A stretch of 64,000 bases of DNA, taken from the NCBI GenBank assembly GCA_000759755.1, contig BBMW01000002.1, positions 326,041 through 390,040 of the forward strand, written 5' to 3'. Origin of the DNA: Citrobacter werkmanii NBRC 105721. GTDB lineage: Bacteria > Pseudomonadota > Gammaproteobacteria > Enterobacterales > Enterobacteriaceae. Below are positions 28,977 through 39,180 of this stretch, in pieces; within the stretch, counting starts at the first letter, position 1, and each line of letters opens with the position of its first letter. A program made the position numbers and the translations under genes. The notes below the pieces were generated by a model, which worked only from the letters and a program-made list of their open reading frames with translations, made no database searches and was not told the DNA's origin.

Positions 28977-30362
28977 TCAGGAACCCGAAGGGTCGATGCC
29001 GTACTCTTGTAATTTATACATCAGGGCGCGTCGGCTAATCCCCAGCATCAACGCCGTGCGGGTGCGGTTGCCATCCTGACTGTCGAGGACTTCGAGGATA
29101 ATGCGTTTTTCCTCACGCTTAATCTCTTCTTTCAGATTGCGCTCCCCGGAGTGAGTTGGTCTTGTCTCTGTTGTGGTGCTCACCGGGTTGCGGAAAGCGT
29201 CGGGGAGATCGTCGGCAAAAATTATCGCGCCAGTATTCATAATGACGGCACGTTCGATGACGTTTGACAGTTCACGAATGTTACCTGGCCAGGGCCAGGC
29301 GGTGAGTATTGACATCGCCGTCGGGTCGATCTCGATGATATCGCGCTGATTTTCAGTGCTGAATTTTTGTAAAAAGTGGTTGGCGAGTAAGGCAATGTCT
29401 TCACGACGCTCGCGTAAGGGAGGCAAAGTCAAATGGATAACGTTGAGCCGGTAAAACAGGTCTTCGCGAAACGTTCCTTCCTTCACCATGGTTTGCAGGC
29501 GGCGGTTGGTGGCGGCGACGATGCGAATATCAACGCGAATGGTCTGGTGTCCGCCGATGCGTTCAAACTCTCTCTCCTGCAAAATACGCAGCAGTTTGGC
29601 CTGCAACACCAGCGGCATCTCACCAATTTCATCAAGCAACAACGTTCCCTGATGAGCGCGCTCGAACAACCCTTGACGCAACGTCTGCGCCCCGGTGAAA
29701 GCGCCTTTTTCATGACCAAATAGCTCGCTTTCCAGCAGCGACTCCGGCAGAGCCGCGCAGTTAACTTTGATAAATGGGCCATTGGCGCGTTTGCTGTTGT
29801 AGTGAATGGCGCGGGCGATCAGCTCTTTTCCTGTGCCGCTTTCACCGCTTATCAGGACATTTGCCTGTGAGAGGGCGATTTTCGCCGTGTCTTTACAGAT
29901 ATCCATCATACGCGGACTGTTGGTCAGAATATGCCCCCACTGCCAGCTGGTACTCAACGCTTTGTGTAGATTGCGGATTTCCTGTTTCATCTCCTGCAGT
30001 TGCAATGCGCGTTGAATCACCATGCTTAGCTCGTCGAGATCAAAGGGCTTAATCACGTAATCAAATGCTCCGCTACGTAGCGCTTCTACTGCGGTTTCGA
30101 CTTCGGCGTAAGCGGTCATCAGAATGACGGGGATGCGTGGTTGTTGCGCGCGCATCACTTTCAGCGCGTCGATGCCGTCCATCTCCGGCATGCGAATATC
30201 CATCAGCACGACGTCTGGCTGCATTTCGCTAAACAGGTTCAGCGCGGCTTTCCCGTCGCTGGCGCAATGCGTTTCATGCCCTTGCAGGGAAAATGCGGTG
30301 GCAAGCATACGGCGAACATTTTCTTCATCATCAACGATGAGAATACGGTATGTCGTTTTCAT
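28977..30362 (-). CDS. atoC: AtoC, sigma-54-dependent response regulator
   Basis: 461 residues. The receiver domain has phospho-acceptor D55 (VVLMDIRMPEMDG). The AAA+ domain has Walker A GESGTGKE and the sigma-54 contact loop GAFTGA. A Fis-type HTH lies at the C-terminus (RTALMLGISRRALMYKLQEY). It is phosphorylated by AtoS in response to acetoacetate and activates atoDAEB. The start overlaps the atoS stop by four bases. Confidence 0.96.
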   Translation of the reverse strand: MKTTYRILIVDDEENVRRMLATAFSLQGHETHCASDGKAALNLFSEMQPDVVLMDIRMPEMDGIDALKVMRAQQPRIPVILMTAYAEVETAVEALRSGAFDYVIKPFDLDELSMVIQRALQLQEMKQEIRNLHKALSTSWQWGHILTNSPRMMDICKDTAKIALSQANVLISGESGTGKELIARAIHYNSKRANGPFIKVNCAALPESLLESELFGHEKGAFTGAQTLRQGLFERAHQGTLLLDEIGEMPLVLQAKLLRILQEREFERIGGHQTIRVDIRIVAATNRRLQTMVKEGTFREDLFYRLNVIHLTLPPLRERREDIALLANHFLQKFSTENQRDIIEIDPTAMSILTAWPWPGNIRELSNVIERAVIMNTGAIIFADDLPDAFRNPVSTTTETRPTHSGERNLKEEIKREEKRIILEVLDSQDGNRTRTALMLGISRRALMYKLQEYGIDPSGS

Positions 30363-32209
30363 TCTGACGGATTTCCCTGCGGGTTAAGAGGTAAAATCAG
30401 AGTGAATATCGCCCCACAGCCAGGTTGGCTGGTTACGTGGATATCCCCCTGATGCGCATTGATGATGCGCTGGCTCAGCGCCAGTCCAAGACCAGTGCCG
30501 GATGCTTTTGTCGTAAAAAAGGGATCGAATATTTTCTTCTGGATGGCGAGATCGATACCGTTGCCATTATCTTCAATCATCACGGCCTGTTGTGAGGCCG
30601 AGTATTGCCAGGTGCGAATGCGAATTTCGCCTCGTGCAGCGATCGCCTGTACTGCATTGATTAAAATGTTGAGGATCACCTGCTTGAGGAGTTCGCGATC
30701 GGCGACGATCGGCGGCAGGCTGGGATCTAATTCCGTGGTAAAACCAATCCGTGCCTGAAGGCCGGCGGTTTGTACCAGGATTAGCGTTTCTTCAATCAAC
30801 GCATTGAGCTGAATCTGCTGCCACTGGCTTTGTCGCGGGCGTGAAAAATCTAACAGTTGTTGAATAACTTTATTGATGGAATCAATTTCGTTAAGCACAA
30901 CAGATAAATACTCCTGATGTTCCGGCAAGGAGGTTTGCTGGCGGATGATCTGGACGTAGCCACGGATTGCGGTCAGCGGGTTTCTCACTTCATGCGCGAC
31001 CCCGGCCATCAGTTCACCCAGAGTGGCGAGCCTTTCGGTTTGCGCCAACCGACGCTGGGTCTCTTTCCGGGCGGTTAAATCGGAGAAAATAACCAGCGCG
31101 CCAATCAGCTCACCGTGTGCGTTATGGATCCGACTGGTGGTAACACTTATCTCAATGGTGCGTTCACGTCCCGGAAAGCTAATCTCCTGAGCCACGTGTT
31201 CAGTACCGTGCTCAAGAGTATCCAGTACCGGGCTATGAAACTGCGTGTTGGCAAACAGCGTTGCATAGGATTGTCCGACCAGTTCATGCAGCGTGTAGCC
31301 AGTTATCTGCTCTGCCGCCGGGTTCATGGTGGTGACGTCACCTTGTCTGTCGATGGCGATCACACCATCTGCGGCATTTTCAATAATCAGATCGTTGAGG
31401 GTTTTGGTTTCCCGTAGCGTTTGCGCCAGTGCATTAACACTACGGCTGATTTGTCCCAGCTCGCCGGGGAGTTCAGGCAGTCGGGCGGGCGTTTTTTGTG
31501 CCAGCGTTGAGAGCCCATCAGTGATAATGTCGATATTCGCACTGAGTCGGCGTGAAAAATGCACGATCAGCAGCAGACTAAAGATGAGCCCGGTAACCAG
31601 TACGGCAATTATCCTGACGTCCATTCTCCAGGCCTGCTGGCGGATATCTTGGGTTAGCTCATTGGCCCAGATATACCCAATAACCTCTCCATGGCGCTCT
31701 ATTGGGATCATAGAGTTGAGTATGTCGCCGCGCACCTGTCGCCCTGAATAGACCACTGGCGCATTGCTACTCATCACTTCGCGTCCCGGATGATCGTCGG
31801 TGATAGTGATACCTACATTGCTCTGATACAGCGCAGAGGGCGCGTAGGTGATAATGGCATCCAGCGCTTTGTGGTAATACCCTGCGCCAACGCCGGGAAA
31901 CGCCCGGGTAATTCGCTCGGTAACGGGGGCTAACTCATGATTAAGCGCCCGAATGCGCTCTTCGCGCGGCAGGTTGTCGTAGTTGTTAAAGCTGTCGCCC
32001 AGCGCATCGTTTAGCAGGGCTATGACTGATGACAGTTTTTTCTCTTTTTCAGATAAGACTGCTGAACGGCCTTCAGTTTCTACGATATAACCTATGGATA
32101 TCGTCGGAATGATGACCATCAGAATGGCCATCATGATCATTTGGTTGCGTAATCGTCGCGGATATAACCGACGAGCCAGCCATCTCAGGTCGCGCATTCT
32201 GACATCCAT
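30359..32209 (-). CDS. atoS: AtoS, membrane sensor histidine kinase
   Basis: About 616 residues from MDVRMRDLRWLARRLYPRRL. Order of parts: membrane helix (about 16-40), periplasmic domain, second helix (about 190-210), HAMP, PAS, phospho-acceptor GVAHEVRNPLTAIRGY, and ATPase with DNGNGI and GTGLGLAL. The frame is open to 32311 (650 residues), but family similarity begins only near LYPRRLRNQM. The exact start is uncertain: the Met at 32197 and one at 32275 behind GGGA are alternatives. It is divergent from rcsC. Confidence 0.9.
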   Translation of the reverse strand: MDVRMRDLRWLARRLYPRRLRNQMIMMAILMVIIPTISIGYIVETEGRSAVLSEKEKKLSSVIALLNDALGDSFNNYDNLPREERIRALNHELAPVTERITRAFPGVGAGYYHKALDAIITYAPSALYQSNVGITITDDHPGREVMSSNAPVVYSGRQVRGDILNSMIPIERHGEVIGYIWANELTQDIRQQAWRMDVRIIAVLVTGLIFSLLLIVHFSRRLSANIDIITDGLSTLAQKTPARLPELPGELGQISRSVNALAQTLRETKTLNDLIIENAADGVIAIDRQGDVTTMNPAAEQITGYTLHELVGQSYATLFANTQFHSPVLDTLEHGTEHVAQEISFPGRERTIEISVTTSRIHNAHGELIGALVIFSDLTARKETQRRLAQTERLATLGELMAGVAHEVRNPLTAIRGYVQIIRQQTSLPEHQEYLSVVLNEIDSINKVIQQLLDFSRPRQSQWQQIQLNALIEETLILVQTAGLQARIGFTTELDPSLPPIVADRELLKQVILNILINAVQAIAARGEIRIRTWQYSASQQAVMIEDNGNGIDLAIQKKIFDPFFTTKASGTGLGLALSQRIINAHQGDIHVTSQPGCGAIFTLILPLNPQGNPSE

Positions 32210-32365
32210 GCAGTGTTTTTCAGGCAAACGACGATTATCACGGGTTAGGACAATGGTTTCAGCGCGGTGTATCATATTCCCGTAAAGAGAGGGCATTGCG
32301 ACGCCGGACATTTACCGCTACCTTAACCACACTCTATTAATGCCCTGAGGCGGAGCTTCGCCCCT

Positions 32366-35212
32366 TTGAAATACCTTGCTTCCGTTCATTCAACCCTAAA
32401 AGTCTCACGCTACCTGTTCAGAGCGTTGGCGCTCCTCATCTGGTGTCTGATCGCTTTTGCCTCCGTGTTCTACATTGTGAACGCGCTGCACCAGAGAGAG
32501 TCTGAGATCCATCAGGAGCTTAACCTCAGCTCCGATCAGGCCCAGCGTTATATCCAGCGCACATCAGATGTTATCAAAGAGCTGAAATATATTGCTGAGA
32601 ATCGCTTAACGGCGGAAAACGGCGTGATGTCGCTGCGGGCGCGGGATGACAAAACCGTCGTACCTAACTTTGAGCCGCTGTTTGCCGACTCCGACTGTTC
32701 GGTGATGGGCAACGCCTGGCGAGGTTCTCTGGAGTCGCTGGCGTGGTTTATGCGCTACTGGCGCGACAATTTTTCTGCAGCCTATGATTTGAATCGCGTA
32801 TTCCTGATCGGCAGCGATAATCTCTGTATGGCGAATTTTGGTCTGCGTGAGATGCCCGTCGAACGTGACCAGGCCCTGAAAGCGCTGCATGAGCGTATTA
32901 TTAAGTATCGCAATGCGCCGCAGGATGAAAACGGTAATAACCTGTTCTGGATTAGCCAGGGGCCGCGTCCTGGAGTGGGCTATTTCTATGCGCTGACGCC
33001 GGTTTATCTTGCCAACCGTCTGCAGGCGCTGCTGGGCGTGGAACAACCTATTCGCATGGAGAACTTCTTCACGCCGGGCAGTTTGCCGATGGGGGTGACC
33101 ATTCTCGATGAAAATGGCCATGCGCTGATTTCGCTCACCGGCCCTGAGGGGAATATTAAGGCTGAACCACGCTGGATGCAGGAGCGTTCCTGGTTTGGCT
33201 ATACGCCGGGTTTTCGCGATCTGGTGCTGAAGAAAAATCTGCCGCCGTCATCGCTGAGCATTGTGTACTCTGTTCCGGTGGATCTGGTGCTGGAGCGGAT
33301 CCGCATGATGATCCTGAACGCTATCCTGCTGAATGTGCTGGTCGGCGCGGCATTATTTATGCTCACGCGTATGTATGAGCGGCGCATTTTTATTCCTGCG
33401 GAAAGCGATGCTCAGCGCCTGGAGGAACACGAGCAATTTAACCGTAAAATCGTGGCTTCCGCGCCGGTGGGGATTTGTATTTTGCGCACGCTGGATGGCA
33501 TTAACATCCTGAGTAATGAACTGGCGCATACCTATCTGAATATGCTGACGCATGAAGACCGGCAACGGTTAACGCAAATCATCTGCGGCCAGCAGGTCAA
33601 TTTTGTCGATGTGCTGACCAGTAACAATACCAATCTTCAAATCAGCTTTGTGCATTCGCGCTATCGCAATGAAAACGTGGCAATTTGCGTCCTGGTTGAC
33701 GTCAGCGCGCGCGTTAAAATGGAAGAGTCGTTGCAGGAGATGGCCCAGGCGGCGGAACAGGCGAGTCAGTCCAAATCGATGTTCCTTGCGACAGTGAGCC
33801 ATGAGCTGCGCACGCCGCTGTATGGCATTATCGGTAACCTCGATTTGTTGCAAACCAAAGAGTTACCCAACGGGGTGGATCGCCTGGTGACGGCGATGAA
33901 TAACTCTTCCAGCCTGCTGTTGAAAATTATCAGCGATATTCTCGATTTCTCGAAAATTGAATCTGAACAGTTGAAGATTGAACCGCGCGAGTTCTCACCG
34001 CGTGAAGTGATGAGCCATATTACGGCAAACTATCTGCCGCTGGTGGTGCGTAAGCAGTTGGGATTGTACTGTTTTATCGACCCGGATGTGCCCGTCGCGT
34101 TGAATGGCGATCCTATGCGTTTACAGCAGGTGATCTCCAATCTGCTGAGTAACGCGATCAAGTTTACCGATACCGGCTGCATTGTGCTGCATGTGCAGTG
34201 TGACGGTGATTACCTCAGTATCCGTGTGCGTGATACCGGGGTGGGGATCCCCGCCAAAGAAGTGGTCCGTTTGTTCGATCCTTTCTTCCAGGTGGGCACT
34301 GGCGTACAGCGTAATTTCCAGGGAACCGGGCTCGGTTTGGCTATCTGTGAAAAACTGATCAGCATGATGGATGGCGATATTTCCGTTGATTCAGAACCGG
34401 GAATGGGCAGCCAGTTTACGCTCCGTATTCCTCTTTATGGCGCCCAGTATCCGCAGAAAAAAGGCGTAGAAGGACTGGCAGGTACCCGTTGCTGGCTGGC
34501 GGTGCGTAACGCATCGCTGTATCGCTTTGTCGAATCCAGTCTGACGCGTAACGGGGTGAGGGTGCTGCGTTATGAGGGGCAGCACCCGGACGCTGATGAC
34601 TTGTTGGTTGCCGACGATGTGCTGGAACAGGCGTGGCAAGGACGTGCCGCGGTGATTTTCTGCCGTCGCCATATTGGGATTCCGTTAGAAAGGGGGCCAG
34701 GGGAGTGGGTGCACAGCGTGGCGTCACCGCACGAACTGCCCGCGCTGCTGGCGCATATTTACAGCGTTGATCTGGGGAGTGAAGAACTCTCCACGGCGCT
34801 CCCTGCCCCGGATAAAGTCGGCGCGACCAATGATGACATGATGATACTGGTGGTCGACGATCATCCTATCAACCGGCGTTTACTGGCCGATCAACTGGGA
34901 TCGTTGGGATATCAGTGTAAAACGGCGAATGACGGTGTCGATGCGCTCAATGTACTGAGTAAAAACCATATCGACATCGTGCTGAGCGACGTCAACATGC
35001 CAAATATGGATGGTTATCGCCTGACTCAGCGCATCCGCCAGTTAGGTTTAACGTTGCCGGTTGTGGGCGTGACGGCAAACGCGCTGGCTGAAGAGAAGCA
35101 GCGTTGTCTGGAATCCGGTATGGATAGCTGTCTTTCCAAGCCAGTGACATTGGATGTATTGAAGCAAACTCTGACGGTCTATGCGGAAAGAGTGAGGAAT
35201 GCGCGGGGATAA
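32366..35212 (+). CDS. rcsC: RcsC, hybrid sensor kinase of the Rcs phosphorelay
   Basis: 948 residues (E. coli 949), starting at TTG (KYLASVHSTLKVSRYLFRAL follows), as accepted for RcsC. It has a membrane helix at about 20-40, a periplasmic domain, and a second helix at about 310-335. The kinase has phospho-acceptor FLATVSHELRTPLYGIIG. The ABL linker around 690-810 is the most diverged part. A C-terminal receiver has aspartate in DIVLSDVNMPNMDGYRL. It passes phosphate through RcsD to RcsB on outer-envelope stress. It is convergent with rcsB. Confidence 0.96.
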   Translation: MKYLASVHSTLKVSRYLFRALALLIWCLIAFASVFYIVNALHQRESEIHQELNLSSDQAQRYIQRTSDVIKELKYIAENRLTAENGVMSLRARDDKTVVPNFEPLFADSDCSVMGNAWRGSLESLAWFMRYWRDNFSAAYDLNRVFLIGSDNLCMANFGLREMPVERDQALKALHERIIKYRNAPQDENGNNLFWISQGPRPGVGYFYALTPVYLANRLQALLGVEQPIRMENFFTPGSLPMGVTILDENGHALISLTGPEGNIKAEPRWMQERSWFGYTPGFRDLVLKKNLPPSSLSIVYSVPVDLVLERIRMMILNAILLNVLVGAALFMLTRMYERRIFIPAESDAQRLEEHEQFNRKIVASAPVGICILRTLDGINILSNELAHTYLNMLTHEDRQRLTQIICGQQVNFVDVLTSNNTNLQISFVHSRYRNENVAICVLVDVSARVKMEESLQEMAQAAEQASQSKSMFLATVSHELRTPLYGIIGNLDLLQTKELPNGVDRLVTAMNNSSSLLLKIISDILDFSKIESEQLKIEPREFSPREVMSHITANYLPLVVRKQLGLYCFIDPDVPVALNGDPMRLQQVISNLLSNAIKFTDTGCIVLHVQCDGDYLSIRVRDTGVGIPAKEVVRLFDPFFQVGTGVQRNFQGTGLGLAICEKLISMMDGDISVDSEPGMGSQFTLRIPLYGAQYPQKKGVEGLAGTRCWLAVRNASLYRFVESSLTRNGVRVLRYEGQHPDADDLLVADDVLEQAWQGRAAVIFCRRHIGIPLERGPGEWVHSVASPHELPALLAHIYSVDLGSEELSTALPAPDKVGATNDDMMILVVDDHPINRRLLADQLGSLGYQCKTANDGVDALNVLSKNHIDIVLSDVNMPNMDGYRLTQRIRQLGLTLPVVGVTANALAEEKQRCLESGMDSCLSKPVTLDVLKQTLTVYAERVRNARG

Positions 35213-35220
35213 GAGATCTC

Positions 35221-35260
35221 TTATCAGACCTACGAAACAAGTTGTTCGTAGGTCTGATAA
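35221..35260. terminator. Long perfect hairpin between rcsC and rcsB
   Basis: TTATCAGACCTACGAA and TTCGTAGGTCTGATAA form a perfect 16-bp stem with an 8-base loop, between the convergent stops. No T tract follows. It probably acts as a two-way terminator or transcript stabiliser. Confidence 0.6.
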
Positions 35261-35282
35261 ACGCAGTGCCATCGGCAGTTAC

Positions 35283-35933
35283 TTACTCTTTATCTGAAGG
35301 ACTCAGCGTCACGGAAGAGAGATAATTCAACAGTGCGATATCGTTTTCCACACCGAGTTTCATCATCGCCGATTTTTTCTGGCTGCTGATGGTTTTAATA
35401 CTGCGGTTGAGCTTTTTGGCAATTTCCGTAACCAGAAAACCTTCGGCAAACAGACGCAGAACTTCACTCTCTTTCGGTGACAGACGTTTGTCGCCATAGC
35501 CACTGGCGCTGATTTTCTCCAGCAGACGAGAAACGCTTTCCGGAGTAAATTTCTTCCCTTTTTGCAGCGCGGCCAGCGCTTTCGGCAGGTCTGTTGGCGC
35601 GCCTTGCTTCAGGACAATCCCTTCAATATCGAGATCCAGTACCGCGCTCAGGATGGCCGGGTTATTGTTCATGGTCAGAACAATAATCGACAGGCTCGGG
35701 AAATGGCGCTTGATGTATTTAATTAACGTGATCCCATCACCGTATTTATCTCCCGGCATGGAGAGGTCGGTAATCAACACATGAGCATCTAACTTAGGCA
35801 AATTGTTGATCAGTGCTGTGGAGTCTTCAAATTCGCCGACAACATTTACCCACTCGATCTGTTCAAGTGATTTACGAATACCGAACAGTACAATCGGGTG
35901 GTCATCGGCAATAATTACGTTCATAGTGTTCAT
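35283..35933 (-). CDS. rcsB: RcsB, response regulator of the Rcs phosphorelay
   Basis: 216 residues from MNTMNVIIADDHP; a frame extended into rcsD is rejected on family length. The receiver has D56 (HVLITDLSMPG), and the LuxR-type HTH lies at about 150-210 (SPKESEVLRLFAEGFLVTEI). It controls capsule, motility and many envelope genes, alone or with RcsA and other partners. It lies 16 bases after rcsD; part of its transcription in E. coli starts inside rcsD. Confidence 0.97.
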   Translation of the reverse strand: MNTMNVIIADDHPIVLFGIRKSLEQIEWVNVVGEFEDSTALINNLPKLDAHVLITDLSMPGDKYGDGITLIKYIKRHFPSLSIIVLTMNNNPAILSAVLDLDIEGIVLKQGAPTDLPKALAALQKGKKFTPESVSRLLEKISASGYGDKRLSPKESEVLRLFAEGFLVTEIAKKLNRSIKTISSQKKSAMMKLGVENDIALLNYLSSVTLSPSDKE

Positions 35934-35949
35934 GTATTGGGCTACCTTG

Positions 35950-38619
35950 CTACAGCAAGCTCTTGACGTATGCGTCAATGTCGCTGATGTATTTTTCTAT
36001 ACCTGGAGCATCTTTCTCTTGAATAAGATGTTCCAGCGCTTCACATAACTGCTTGCCGGGTACCAGATTAAGCATGGCAAACACGCCTTTCAGGCGATGA
36101 GCCGTTTGGGCTAACGCAGCGAAATCACTGATTGCTGCCTCAGTATACAACCTCTTAACATCATCCGGTACTGTGTCAACAAAGAGTGCATAGTAACCGC
36201 TGGCATGAAGTTCGGCGTTTTCATCTCCGCCGAGGGGGAGCTCCTGGAGCTCTTCTTGTGCCAACTGCTCTTCTATCAGCTCGAGGACAGCTTCCTGCAT
36301 AGCATTGCTCATATTAAAGTTGACGCGCAGCTGACCGGGGCCAATTTTCCGTACGCCAGACTCATCATCGCTTAAAAGCAAGCCCGAGGCAGTAAGATTA
36401 GACGGATTATCTGTTAAAAAGAGATCATATTCTTGACTATTCAACCGTTCGTCGGGCGTGATGCAGGTTGCTCCCCAGTTTTCCAGTTGACGTAATACGA
36501 TGCTCCGTACGTCATTAGAGGTCACATCAACCATTACGCAGACGTCATCTAACAGGCGCTCTTCACTATCAGCATGTTGATCGTGCAGTGGCATTTTAAC
36601 ATGGACTATATAACGTGTTCCAAGCTCTTCCCGCGCTTTAATGTTCAGGTGTCCACCCAGCTTACGGGCTAACTGATCGCACAGCCAAAACGTCAACGGG
36701 TTGGCTTTGCCATAACGATCGCCTTGTGTGTCATTAATGAATGGGAAATGCAGGTTATCAACTTCCTGTAACGTGACGCCTTCCCCGGTATCCAGAATGC
36801 GGAAGGTCAGACGTTCAGCCTCCGATTCATCCTGGTCGACTTCCAGCGTGATTTTACCAATCTGCGTGGTGGTTACCGCATATTGAATCAGCAGCAGCAA
36901 AATACGACGTAGGGCATCGCGGTCGCCACGGCGTTCGTCATGAGCGCTAAGGTGATTTTTAATCAGTAGCTGCAGCCCTTTACGCTTAATGGCCGGCAAC
37001 ACCTCCGGGACCACGTCGTCAATCAACGCCTGTACGGAAAACAGCGTTGATTCACCTTTCCAGGCGTCGCTTTCCAGCAAGTTAGCCAACTGGATTTCAT
37101 CCACCATGCGAACCAAAACGTCAGCCTGATTGGCCAGTTTTTGGCTGTCGGGGGTATTGAGCGCGGCGGCATTAGCAGCCAGTGTTTTAGCCGGGTCTTT
37201 CAGCGCATTACCAATATTCTGCATAAAGGCTGCGCGAGCCTGTTGGTTTTTCTCATACAGCCGTTGCGCTTGCTTCAACTTTTTATTAACCAGTACTTCA
37301 CGGTCCTGGTCACGAATGATAAAGATCTGGGTTCGCGATGAGATCTGGCTGCGAAATAGCCTGATTTCATATAGCTCATTATTGATAGTGGCCTGAATGA
37401 CGCCCTGATGCTGCTCCGCCATATTGGTAATGTTTTGCAGATTTAAATGCGGCAGCAGGTGGTCGGCAATTTTATTGCTAATTACCGTGCGGTTGGCTTC
37501 TTGATCGTGCACCAGTAATCCCAGCGGCAGCAGGGAAACAATCTCTTCATTGATCGCACGCAGGATCCGCAGTTCATTATTTGCCGCAAGATTTGGCGCC
37601 ACTTCGGTTGAACGGGCAGGGAGGTGACGAAAGGTGGTATAACCAAACAGCGCCAGAGCCAGCAACGCGATGTTCAGTAACAGCGGCAGAAGAATGTTTT
37701 GCAGCGTATCAAGTAACAATGAGCCAAACGGAACCTGCCAGACCAGCCGCATATCCGTTGAGTCCAGCGCCGATGAGATCTCAATTTTACTGTTGTTGAA
37801 GCTAATACTGACGCTGTCAGGCGACTCTTTTTCATTGACGTGTTCAGTCGTTGAACTGGCATCAGGGACCAGATGGAAACTGTCCAGCGGCATGCCGGCA
37901 GGGATCAGGTCATTAATCGGCAGGTCAAAGGCGACAACCGTTGCCAGATGTCCCGGCTGATTAAAGGTCGTGCGCAGCGTGAAGTAATGTCCGTTTTGCC
38001 AGACCAGACGGCGCAGCGACGAGAAGCTTTCGCGCTCATCCAGCGCATTGGCCTGCTGCAGCATTTCAGCGCGCCGGGAGTCGACAATATTACCGATCGT
38101 CGATTCCTTAAAGCCGGAAGTCAGATCTTTCAGCGGCAATGTTGAGATAAGGATCAGGCTATTGTCCTGACCATTGAGGTAATACATTGACCATGGAATA
38201 TTTTCCGCGCCCCATAGCGTATCCAGATAGGTTGAGATTCGTTGGGTCATCTCCAGCGTAGAGCTGTCATGCGAGCCGAAAATCAGCGCCTCGGTTTTTC
38301 TGCGAGGTTTTTCAAGATAGTAGACATCTTGTTTCAGGCGAGTTTCCTGCAGCCCTTCTGCGCCAGGCGAGCTGGGCGTGGCAGCAATATTGTCATAAAT
38401 TTGCCAGGTCACGTATCGCCAGGTATCGACCCTTTTATGAATGGCATGGGTGATATCGACAATCTGATAGCTCTTATCCTTTAGCCAGGTATTGACGGCG
38501 CTCTGGACCATGACGCCCATCATCACCAACAGCACCACGATCAGTAATAAGAAGTAACGGGTAATATTTCCCGGTAGGAGAGAGAATCGGGTAGAAGCCG
38601 TTGTGTCAGACTGACTCAT
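35950..38619 (-). CDS. rcsD: RcsD, phosphotransfer protein of the Rcs phosphorelay
   Basis: 889 residues (E. coli 890). It has two membrane helices (about 20-42 and 305-328) around a periplasmic domain, a kinase-like domain lacking the usual phospho-acceptor histidine, and a C-terminal HPt domain with the active histidine in TAHRLKGVFAMLNLV. It relays phosphate between RcsC and RcsB. The 316 bases upstream to micF (38620-38935) hold its promoter and no other gene I can support. Confidence 0.96.
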   Translation of the reverse strand: MSQSDTTASTRFSLLPGNITRYFLLLIVVLLVMMGVMVQSAVNTWLKDKSYQIVDITHAIHKRVDTWRYVTWQIYDNIAATPSSPGAEGLQETRLKQDVYYLEKPRRKTEALIFGSHDSSTLEMTQRISTYLDTLWGAENIPWSMYYLNGQDNSLILISTLPLKDLTSGFKESTIGNIVDSRRAEMLQQANALDERESFSSLRRLVWQNGHYFTLRTTFNQPGHLATVVAFDLPINDLIPAGMPLDSFHLVPDASSTTEHVNEKESPDSVSISFNNSKIEISSALDSTDMRLVWQVPFGSLLLDTLQNILLPLLLNIALLALALFGYTTFRHLPARSTEVAPNLAANNELRILRAINEEIVSLLPLGLLVHDQEANRTVISNKIADHLLPHLNLQNITNMAEQHQGVIQATINNELYEIRLFRSQISSRTQIFIIRDQDREVLVNKKLKQAQRLYEKNQQARAAFMQNIGNALKDPAKTLAANAAALNTPDSQKLANQADVLVRMVDEIQLANLLESDAWKGESTLFSVQALIDDVVPEVLPAIKRKGLQLLIKNHLSAHDERRGDRDALRRILLLLIQYAVTTTQIGKITLEVDQDESEAERLTFRILDTGEGVTLQEVDNLHFPFINDTQGDRYGKANPLTFWLCDQLARKLGGHLNIKAREELGTRYIVHVKMPLHDQHADSEERLLDDVCVMVDVTSNDVRSIVLRQLENWGATCITPDERLNSQEYDLFLTDNPSNLTASGLLLSDDESGVRKIGPGQLRVNFNMSNAMQEAVLELIEEQLAQEELQELPLGGDENAELHASGYYALFVDTVPDDVKRLYTEAAISDFAALAQTAHRLKGVFAMLNLVPGKQLCEALEHLIQEKDAPGIEKYISDIDAYVKSLL

Positions 38620-38935
38620 TCGTGTTTATGACCTGTTAAACGACGCGAAACATGAAGGGGCAGTATAAAGGGTAATGTATGAATTGCCATACCTGGAGCA
38701 TGCGACAGAGTTTGCATTGTCTGCGCCGCATTTTGCTGTAACCCCCGATGATGCAAAGATGTACAGCGAAGAATAGCGGGTACAAATATTTTGTAGTGAA
38801 TGTATACATTTAGCATTAAATAACAAGAAATTAATAATAAGGTTTATTTCTGATCTCAACGTGACGGGATGGTTAATAGACGTGATAGTTGTTCATCGGT
38901 AGCACAGAACAGTCAGCTTTGTGTAAAGAAGAGTA

Positions 38936-39028
38936 AAAAAAAACCGAACGCAGAGCATTCGGCTGAAATAGGGGTAAACAGACATTCATGAATGAATGAC
39001 GGTAATAAATAAAGTTAATGATGATAGC
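38936..39028 (-). ncRNA. micF: MicF antisense small RNA
   Basis: 93 nt, the E. coli length. The minus strand begins GCTATCATCATTAACTTTAT, the conserved 5' region that pairs with ompF mRNA, and continues TTTATTACCGTCATTCAT. It ends in a terminator hairpin (CCGAATGC, loop TCT, GCGTTCGG) followed by nine Ts. It is divergent from ompC and shares OmpR control. It represses OmpF synthesis with Hfq. Confidence 0.92.
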
Positions 39029-39180
39029 GAGTCTATTTTAGTTGCGAGTGAAGATTTTTTTTTATCATTCAGTGCTATGGTTTTGATTTGTTTAATTAAT
39101 TGATTTATATGTATTTTATAATAATTCTTGACTATTTGTGCTTATTCTCTCCATTTTCTTAATTAAAAAAGTTCCCTTTT

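Noticed and set aside
38616-38816. 66-codon minus-strand frame upstream of rcsD
   Set aside because: No ribosome site, no recognisable domain, and it ends in the rcsD start; the region is better explained as the rcsD promoter.
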